Positions 5,645 to 10,296 of a stretch of 10,296 bases of DNA are shown here, piece after piece (positions within the stretch are counted from its first letter, which is position 1; each line of letters starts with the position of its first letter). This DNA comes from Taishania sp. (GTDB lineage: Bacteria > Bacteroidota > Bacteroidia > Flavobacteriales_D > Crocinitomicaceae): the NCBI GenBank assembly GCA_030150045.1, contig JASLGM010000005.1, positions 1 through 10,296 on the forward strand. Direction: 5' to 3'. A program made the translations under genes and the position numbers. The notes under the pieces were generated by a model that was not told where the DNA came from, searched no databases, and saw nothing but the letters and a program-made list of their open reading frames with translations.

Positions 5645-5881
5645 GATACAGTTTTTTTATAAAGAGATTAGTTAACTTTTAGCAGCTTTTACGGTCTTTG
5701 TGCTTTAGTAAATTTGTGTAAAAGGCGCTTACATCGTTCTACCATGTGCTTCCTTCGGTTGCATTGGTAAAACGTGTGCGTAGACCTTTTACACTTCATT
5801 TAGCTACCGCCACGCCGCCCTAGCTGATAAACAGCTTTCTCTCTCTTAATTTCAATACAAAACAATATCTCATTCTTCAAC
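5645..5881. other. Convergent intergenic region, no gene
   Basis: Between the two terminators nothing looks coding on either strand. The region consists of an AT-rich flank (5645-5700), the hairpin element, a GC-rich block (5807-5820) unlike its surroundings, and an AT-rich flank to 5881. Confidence 0.7.
5706..5806. repeat. Long imperfect inverted repeat (hairpin element)
   Basis: A perfect 10-bp arm GTGTAAAAGG (5716-5725) matches CCTTTTACAC (5785-5794). Inside it CGTTCTACCA (5735-5744) pairs with TGGTAAAACG (5765-5774) with one mismatch, leaving an apical loop of 20 bases. Outside it TAG-TAAAT (5706-5713) pairs with ATTTA-CTA (5798-5806) around one unpaired G. The whole can fold into one stem of about 100 bases. 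Weaker pairing may extend to the GC-rich block CCGCCACGCCGCCC (5807-5820) and to AGCTGATAAACAGCT (5822-5836), itself a 5-bp dyad. The element sits between two convergent terminators with no gene, a common place for dispersed palindromic repeats. No terminal direct repeats are evident. A structured RNA is the alternative. Confidence 0.6.
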
Positions 5882-5917
5882 AAAAAAGCGTTTGAGAAAA
5901 GATTCCCAAACGCTTTT
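5882..5917 (-). terminator. Intrinsic terminator of the esterase gene
   Basis: An 11-bp perfect stem pairs AAAAGCGTTTG (5884-5894) with CAAACGCTTTT (5907-5917) around a 12-base loop. On the - strand it ends in a T run (5882-5887), 20 bases after the esterase stop. It faces the terminator at 5616-5644. Confidence 0.9.
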
Positions 5918-5937
5918 AAATAAATTGAATGATCAGA

Positions 5938-7152
5938 TTACATTTTTACAATTCGTTTAACACTTGAAATACCTTCAGGTTGTGTTAAACGAAGGGAGTA
6001 AACACCCGAAGGAAGAGAAGATATATCAATGCGTAATTCTTCCAAATCCTTATTTAATTCCATGAATTTAAGATTGTTGCCAAGTACATCAAAGATTTCA
6101 AACTGTAGAACTTTATTGTTTCCTGGAATTTGAACAAATAATTCATTCATTGCTGGATTAGGAAAAGCATTAAATGAAATTTGATCTACTTTATTTACTT
6201 CCAATCCACCTTGAATGCACAATTGATCATAAACTGCTTGTGTTACAAAAGTAAACGTTTCAACTGCCGGGAAATCACAATGCCCTGTCGTTGGAACCAT
6301 TTTGTATTTTGCAGGTATGGATTGCGTTAAAGCACGTTTGTACATAGAAGAGTCACCATATAAGGTAATTGGAATAGAGACACCCACACTTGGGCTTCCT
6401 GAAATATTTGGAACCGTATTATCTGTTTCGTTGTGTACACCAACATAAGGAACCGATCCAGTTGTCATCCATGCGGTATCTTTAATTGCACCACACATTG
6501 AAACAACCATTGACACTTTAGAGCTGAGACCTGGATTTCCTGAATTTCCTTCTAAACCACCTTGAGCAGCAAAGTAAGATTGTAAATCGGTAGGAATTTC
6601 ATTTTCTTGATCTAAGTAAGCTGTGTGGTTAGCCAAAATAGCCCCAGCGGAATAACCACCGACAATAAAGATATTTGGATTAATCCCGTAAGGATTTGAT
6701 TCCGTATGCGATTTTCTTAAGAAACGAATTGCAGCTTTCATGTCATGAACAGCACGAACTACTTCTTTTTGAAATTCTAAACTTGGATTCAACAACAAAG
6801 AACCACTTACTGTTAATAAACGGTAGCTCATAGAAACGGTAACATAACCTAGTTTCGCATAATTACGGCACAAATCTGCTAAATCACCTCTGTTTCCAGC
6901 AATAAATGAACCTCCGTGCGCTAAAAGAACTACAGGACGATTGTTGTCGGTGTCATTCGTTGGATAGTAAATATCCATGAATAAATCTTCGTTTGTTGTT
7001 CCATCTTGTTTGAAATTCTGGCCGTATTTTACATTTTTCACCTCAGTTACATTTGTAAATTGAGGAATAAGGTAGCGTCCATTTGAGCAATCTTGAGCGA
7101 TGCTCATTTTTGCCATGAACAACATTGAGAGAAATAGATACACGTTTTTCAT
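5938..7152 (-). CDS. Secreted alpha/beta-hydrolase (esterase-like) with T9SS sorting domain
   Basis: A 404-residue precursor with a Sec signal peptide (1-19 or so, cut near SIAQ/D). An alpha/beta-hydrolase domain (about 40-312) and a type IX secretion C-terminal domain (about 328-404) follow. The oxyanion motif is HGG at 79-81 and the nucleophile elbow is GYSAG (166-170) with S168. D244 (HNETDNTVP) and H291 (TTGHCDFP) complete a plausible triad. This is the layout of carboxylesterase/BD-FAE-like enzymes acting on short acyl or acetyl esters. The tail reads FNAFPNPAMNEL, then DVLGNNL and SSLPSGVYSLRL, ending KRIVKM, the type A sorting pattern that exports the enzyme across the outer membrane and is usually cleaved. 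It lies 57 bases after csaA, with no clear promoter box in between, so it may be co-transcribed. Substrate unknown. Confidence 0.9.
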   Translation of the reverse strand: MKNVYLFLSMLFMAKMSIAQDCSNGRYLIPQFTNVTEVKNVKYGQNFKQDGTTNEDLFMDIYYPTNDTDNNRPVVLLAHGGSFIAGNRGDLADLCRNYAKLGYVTVSMSYRLLTVSGSLLLNPSLEFQKEVVRAVHDMKAAIRFLRKSHTESNPYGINPNIFIVGGYSAGAILANHTAYLDQENEIPTDLQSYFAAQGGLEGNSGNPGLSSKVSMVVSMCGAIKDTAWMTTGSVPYVGVHNETDNTVPNISGSPSVGVSIPITLYGDSSMYKRALTQSIPAKYKMVPTTGHCDFPAVETFTFVTQAVYDQLCIQGGLEVNKVDQISFNAFPNPAMNELFVQIPGNNKVLQFEIFDVLGNNLKFMELNKDLEELRIDISSLPSGVYSLRLTQPEGISSVKRIVKM

Positions 7153-7209
7153 AATCGTTTTTTTTGTAGATGTAGAGTAAAGAAAAGAAAAAAAAATAGA
7201 ATATAGACA

Positions 7210-7545
7210 TCAACCTATTTTCAATCCGTTTTTTACTTGTTTGTCAACGGATAATAAGGTAACATCTTTGTTGTCAACTGCTCCTAAGATTAAACATTGA
7301 CTTTGAATATTTGCAATTTGCTTTTCAGGAAAGTTAACAACAGCTATAACTTGTTTTCCTATTAATTCAGATAGTTCATAAAGTACAGTTATTTGAGCAG
7401 ATGTTTTTTTTACACCCAATTCTCCGAAATCGATATGTAAAATGTATGAAGGATTTCTTGCTTGTTCAAATATTTCAGCTGAAATAATGGTTCCTACACG
7501 AAGATCAATTTTAGAAAAATCGTTCCAATCAATTAAAGATGACAT
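7210..7545 (-). CDS. csaA: CsaA-type tRNA-binding domain protein
   Basis: At 111 residues this is the full CsaA length and consists of one OB-fold tRNA-binding domain (as in the C-terminus of MetRS and Arc1p). The signature runs through it: IDWNDFSKIDLRVGTI (5-20), the ARNPSYILHIDFGELG stretch (29-44), KKTSAQIT (46-53), LIGKQVIAVVNFPEKQI (61-77) and a C-terminal NGLKIG. CsaA was described in Bacillus as a secretion-associated chaperone that binds SecA and preproteins, while its fold binds tRNA; its role in Bacteroidota is untested. The start lies five bases after the stop of the lipoprotein gene, so the two are probably one operon. Being cytosolic, it links the flanking exported proteins only by position, though an export-chaperone role would fit. 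Confidence 0.92.
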   Translation of the reverse strand: MSSLIDWNDFSKIDLRVGTIISAEIFEQARNPSYILHIDFGELGVKKTSAQITVLYELSELIGKQVIAVVNFPEKQIANIQSQCLILGAVDNKDVTLLSVDKQVKNGLKIG

Positions 7546-7550
7546 GATAT

Positions 7551-8327
7551 TTATTTTAGTTTATTCCAATGTTTGTCTGTATCAGCGAGCCACAGTGAGC
7601 CACTAAGGCTATAATTTATAGTAAAAGTGTCTATTTGCGTTTCTTTTATTTTTTTTTCATTTTCCCATTGAAAGGATTCAAAACGATAAAAATACTTTAC
7701 ATTCTGAGGTTCAAACTCTTTTTTTGAAGCCAGTAAACGAACTCCTTTCTCATTTGTTCTAGCTATTTTATCTGTAATAGGAGTCAATTCTTTTTGAGGA
7801 ATGACATAAGTAAAGTAATAATGTTCTACAGCAGAATATCCTTTTTTTCCATGGCACAATTGAAAAGTGAAATAATCATAATGACGTTGTAAACCGTCAA
7901 AATGATTGTTCCAACAACCAACTGTGTTGCCGTGTACATATTTTTCCTTTGCAATCACTTCAAATTTATTCTCTCTGAGGTGTTTAACTTCTATTAAGTA
8001 ATGGGCACTTGAATCGATTTCAACTTGAGGGTTCCAAATACAAAAAATGTAATGATCTGTTTCAGGAGATTTAATGTATTTACCAATAGTGTCATTGGCA
8101 TGAAGAATTTTCCAGGTACGATGATCAGGTGATCTTAAGTCGAGTTTTTTTAATATTCTAAGCCCTTGGTCTCTTAAAATATAACCTTTGGTCTTTGACC
8201 AATCTATTTGTAGGTATTCTTTAGGTTTTTCTTCAAATACTCTTTCTTTATTACATGCCCAAAGAGTAATAACAAGTAGGAGGACAATGGAATATTTTAT
8301 TTTAAAAAATGGAGGGTTAATATTCAT
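7551..8327 (-). CDS. Uncharacterised lipoprotein
   Basis: The protein has 258 residues. The N-terminus is a lipoprotein signal: basic residues (K9, K11), a hydrophobic run (13-22) and lipobox LWAC with Cys25, followed by NKE. The mature part has no membrane helix and looks beta-rich with many aromatic and charged residues (HYIFCIWNPQVEID, GCWNNHFDG, SAVEHYYFTYVIP). Three further Cys (95, 138, 157 by count) could form a disulfide. I recognise no family. Asn and Lys directly after Cys25, rather than an Asp/Glu/Ser-rich surface-export signal, suggest periplasm-facing rather than surface location, but this is weak. It is the first gene of the set lipoprotein - csaA - esterase, with a possible -7 box just upstream. 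Confidence 0.8.
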   Translation of the reverse strand: MNINPPFFKIKYSIVLLLVITLWACNKERVFEEKPKEYLQIDWSKTKGYILRDQGLRILKKLDLRSPDHRTWKILHANDTIGKYIKSPETDHYIFCIWNPQVEIDSSAHYLIEVKHLRENKFEVIAKEKYVHGNTVGCWNNHFDGLQRHYDYFTFQLCHGKKGYSAVEHYYFTYVIPQKELTPITDKIARTNEKGVRLLASKKEFEPQNVKYFYRFESFQWENEKKIKETQIDTFTINYSLSGSLWLADTDKHWNKLK

Positions 8328-8347
8328 TCACGCTATTTAATATACTG

Positions 8348-8355
8348 TAAAAGTA
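8348..8355 (-). promoter_or_regulatory. Weak -7 box before the lipoprotein-csaA unit
   Basis: The - strand reads TACTTTTA, one mismatch to TAnnTTTG, 20 bases before the ATG at 8327. A TTAG lies 18 bases upstream. The match is modest in such AT-rich sequence. Confidence 0.3.
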
Positions 8356-8420
8356 AATAAAGGACTTCATTTGCTAAGGGGTAAATGAATATTTGCAGGT
8401 TATAAATTGCTGAAAGTAGA

Positions 8421-8456
8421 AAAAGAAAAAGTCCATCTCAGAAATAGATGGACTTT
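8421..8456 (-). terminator. Intrinsic terminator of the DUF3050 gene
   Basis: An 11-bp perfect stem pairs AAAGTCCATCT (8428-8438) with AGATGGACTTT (8446-8456) around a seven-base loop. On the - strand it is followed by a T-rich run (complement of 8421-8430). It lies 17 bases after the stop at 8474 and separates this gene from the downstream lipoprotein gene. Confidence 0.9.
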
Positions 8457-8473
8457 AATAGTATAATTTTTAA

Positions 8474-9238
8474 TTAGATGCTGTCATTTATAGCATCCCA
8501 CAATTCAATTCGACGTTGCAATGCTTCTTTCGAAACAGATTTAATTTCATCCCATTTTTCCGTATCGTCTCCAGCTAACTCTAAAATCATTGACATCGCT
8601 AAAGGACCATGTTCATCACCATCCAACTCAATATGACGATCGAAGTAATAAACTAGTTTTGAAAGATCAGACTCTTTAAATCTAGCTTGAAATTCTTTTA
8701 GAATAGAGCTAAACATATCAGGAATTAAATCTTCACGACCAAAAGTAAACGCTGCAGCGATTTCATGGTTTTTCCCATTTTCAATCGTCGAAAAACTGAA
8801 TCTTAAAAATGCTTTTACACGTTCATCAACGTTCATTTTTGAAATCGCTTCTTTAATTGAATTACCTGATTTTAAATCTTTGATTAATAATTGAATGTCT
8901 TGAGTATCGGCACCAAGTGTTTTCATGGCGTCGATATACATTTCAAAATGGCTCAATCTGCTTCCGTCAAAAGCTACATCAGATTCTTCAGCAAGTACAA
9001 TTTCATTAATTAAATAACGTGTATTTGGTGAGGTCGTTGCAAACCATGGAATTGAAGTGCATGTTAAATTTCGTTGTAATGCTTTAAGTAAAGACATAAA
9101 ATCCCAAACAGCAAATACATGATAAGAAGTAAATGTCTGTAGATCTTTAAGTGTATTGATCTTTAGGTATAAAGGGTGATTTAATAACTGATTGCGTTCA
9201 ATTTCAATGTATTCGTGAACCGATTGAATGGTGTTCAT
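8474..9238 (-). CDS. DUF3050 protein, heme-oxygenase-like fold candidate
   Basis: The 254-residue sequence matches DUF3050 along its length: HPLYLKINTLKDLQTF (21-36), HVFAVWDFMSLLKALQRNLT (40-59), PW (64-65), INEIVLAEESD (77-87), SHFEMYIDAM (96-105), AAAFTFGREDLIPDMF (161-176), RHIELDGDEHGPLAM (201-215) and a final RIELWDAI. No signal peptide or membrane helix is seen, so it is cytosolic. Function is not established. I believe the family groups with the heme oxygenase/TenA-like all-helical fold (from memory). The conserved acidic and His residues E84/E85, H97, E169, H202, D206 and H210 make an H-x3-D-x3-H cluster plus Glu and His, which resembles ligand sets of heme-oxygenase-like diiron enzymes. 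It is monocistronic: own -7 box and own terminator, divergent from fabI. Confidence 0.9.
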   Translation of the reverse strand: MNTIQSVHEYIEIERNQLLNHPLYLKINTLKDLQTFTSYHVFAVWDFMSLLKALQRNLTCTSIPWFATTSPNTRYLINEIVLAEESDVAFDGSRLSHFEMYIDAMKTLGADTQDIQLLIKDLKSGNSIKEAISKMNVDERVKAFLRFSFSTIENGKNHEIAAAFTFGREDLIPDMFSSILKEFQARFKESDLSKLVYYFDRHIELDGDEHGPLAMSMILELAGDDTEKWDEIKSVSKEALQRRIELWDAINDSI

Positions 9239-9265
9239 AATGATAAAATGTTGATGACTTTTTTA

Positions 9266-9273
9266 CAAAACTA
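9266..9273 (-). promoter_or_regulatory. Candidate -7 box for the DUF3050 gene
   Basis: The - strand reads TAGTTTTG, an exact TAnnTTTG match, 27 bases before the ATG at 9238. No clear TTG -33 box is seen at the right distance. Confidence 0.45.
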
Positions 9274-9510
9274 AGCATTGTATCAGAAAAAGTACGTTAA
9301 AAAAGGACTAATTATAGGCAAATACGTGTGAAAGGTAAAGGATAAATGTTGATTGGTCTTTTGATTGATTCTGTTTAGAAAAATTTGTTTTTTCAGTGTT
9401 ATTATTGATAAGATTACTATAAATCAGTAGAATAAATGACCGTGTGTCTAAATATTTAATTGATTTTTAAATAATTAGCATTGATTTGTGTATAACTGCC
9501 TGCAATCTTT

Positions 9511-9541
9511 GTTGGGAAACTTAACATTTATTATAACTTTG
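9511..9541 (+). promoter_or_regulatory. Candidate promoter of fabI
   Basis: GTTG (9511-9514) and TAACTTTG (9534-9541), the latter an exact TAnnTTTG match, lie 19 bases apart, the expected Bacteroidota spacing. The leader before the ATG at 9561 would be only about 13 bases and contains no Shine-Dalgarno sequence. A short dyad ACAC-AAA-GTGT (9546-9556) spans the predicted start site. Confidence 0.65.
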
Positions 9542-9560
9542 CCTACACAAAGTGTTACCT

Positions 9561-10296
9561 ATGGCGAACAATTTATTAAAAGGAAAAAAAGGAATTATTT
9601 TTGGAGCATTGAATGAAAATTCAATCGCTTGGAAAGTAGCAGAACGTGCACACGAAGAAGGTGCAGAGTTCGTTTTAACCAATGCACCAGTAGCGATGCG
9701 TATGGGAGAAATCAATGCTTTAGCTGAGAAAACAGGAAGCAAAGTGATTCCTGCTGATGCAACTAGCATGGAAGATATCGAAAAATTGGTGGCTGAGTCT
9801 ATGGAAATCCTAGGAGGAAAATTAGACTTCGTTTTACATTCAATTGGAATGTCAATCAACGTTAGAAAAGGAAATCATTATACGAATCAAAATTATGATT
9901 ACACCATGAAAGGAATGGATGTCTCGGCAATCTCTTTTCATAAAGTGTTACAAACGTGTATGAAATTAGATGCGTTGAATGAATGGTCTTCCGTTCTTGC
10001 ATTGACTTACATTGCAGCTCAACGTATTTTCCCAGACTATAACGATATGGCAGACAATAAATCGTATTTAGAGTCTATCGCGAGAGGGTTTGGTTACCAC
10101 TACGGAATCCAAAAGAAAGTACGTGTTAACACCATCTCTCAATCGCCAACAATGACAACAGCGGGAAGCGGAGTGAAAGGTTTTAACCAATTCATCAATT
10201 TTGCTGAATTGCAGTCTCCTCTTGGAAATGCAAAAGCAGAAGATTGTGCTAACTTCTGTGTAGCGATGTTCTCTGATTTGACAAGATATGTAACTA
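9561..10296 (+). CDS. fabI: Enoyl-ACP reductase FabI, cut by the window's right edge
   Basis: The open frame from ATG 9561 runs 245 codons to the window end without a stop; the family is usually about 260-275 residues, so only the C-terminus is missing. FabI is the NAD(P)H-dependent enoyl-[acyl-carrier-protein] reductase that completes each cycle of type II fatty acid synthesis in the cytosol. The dinucleotide-binding start reads GKKGIIFGALNENSIAW (8-24). HSIGMS follows at about 94-99. The catalytic residues are Y150 (TYIAAQR), Y160 and K167 (YNDMADNK, the Y-x6-K of FabI). VRVNTISQSPT and TTAGSGVKGF come next. AAQRIFPDYNDMAD and TISQSPT are the forms usual in Bacteroidota FabI. I chose this start because MANNLLKGKKGIIFG aligns with family N-termini and the promoter lies just upstream. 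The - strand frame overlapping it at 9521-9859 is a shadow. Confidence 0.95.
   Translation, partial: MANNLLKGKKGIIFGALNENSIAWKVAERAHEEGAEFVLTNAPVAMRMGEINALAEKTGSKVIPADATSMEDIEKLVAESMEILGGKLDFVLHSIGMSINVRKGNHYTNQNYDYTMKGMDVSAISFHKVLQTCMKLDALNEWSSVLALTYIAAQRIFPDYNDMADNKSYLESIARGFGYHYGIQKKVRVNTISQSPTMTTAGSGVKGFNQFINFAELQSPLGNAKAEDCANFCVAMFSDLTRYVT

Larger units (their letters stand above)
9239..9560. other. Divergent intergenic region between DUF3050 and fabI
   Basis: About 320 AT-rich bases with promoter-like boxes at both ends (9266-9273 for the - strand, 9511-9541 for the + strand). The middle (about 9290-9490) shows no ORF of note, no strong hairpin and no RNA gene that I can recognise. Confidence 0.7.

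Noticed and set aside
9521..9859. 112-codon - strand frame opposite fabI
   Set aside because: Antisense shadow; the + strand encodes unmistakable FabI here.

Overview
The window reads as a chromosomal segment of a Bacteroidota bacterium, most likely a Flavobacteriales/Crocinitomicaceae-type organism. The reasons are the AT-rich base composition, the absence of Shine-Dalgarno sequences before starts, promoter-like boxes of the Bacteroidota type (TAnnTTTG with an upstream TTG), two lipoproteins with Bacteroidota-style lipoboxes, and a secreted esterase with a type IX secretion (T9SS) C-terminal sorting domain. The FabI sequence is also of the form common in this phylum. The genus is an inference; no rRNA, tRNA, CRISPR array, prophage or intact insertion sequence is visible.

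Layout. Bases 1-284 hold an intrinsic terminator from an upstream + strand unit and a GC-rich stretch with no convincing gene. From 285 to 4397 all genes are on the - strand. In transcription order they are an AI-2E family membrane protein (4397-3237), a DinB/DUF1572 protein, a Crp/Fnr-type regulator that starts directly after the DinB stop, an SMR (SugE/Gdx-like) exporter, a lipoprotein related to the TM1410/GH114 glycosidase-like family, and a small protein of unknown function. A divergent intergenic region at 4398-4577 carries promoter-like boxes on both strands. It launches a + strand trio (4578-5556) of YtxH-domain protein, Holin-X-like two-helix membrane protein and 83-residue small protein, closed by a clear terminator.

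Bases 5645-5881 hold a long imperfect inverted repeat between two convergent terminators. From 5938 to 9238 genes are again on the - strand: a DUF3050 protein with its own terminator, then a lipoprotein of unknown function, csaA and the T9SS esterase. A second divergent region (9239-9560) separates DUF3050 from fabI, which runs off the right edge.

The most unusual observation is that the TM1410/GH114-like lipoprotein has the two halves of its barrel in swapped order compared with the family as I remember it. The junctions look seamless, which suggests a natural circular permutation. Second are a potential diiron ligand set (H-x3-D-x3-H plus Glu/His) in the DUF3050 protein and the hairpin element at 5706-5806. 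The rest is ordinary housekeeping, envelope and stress-related content.
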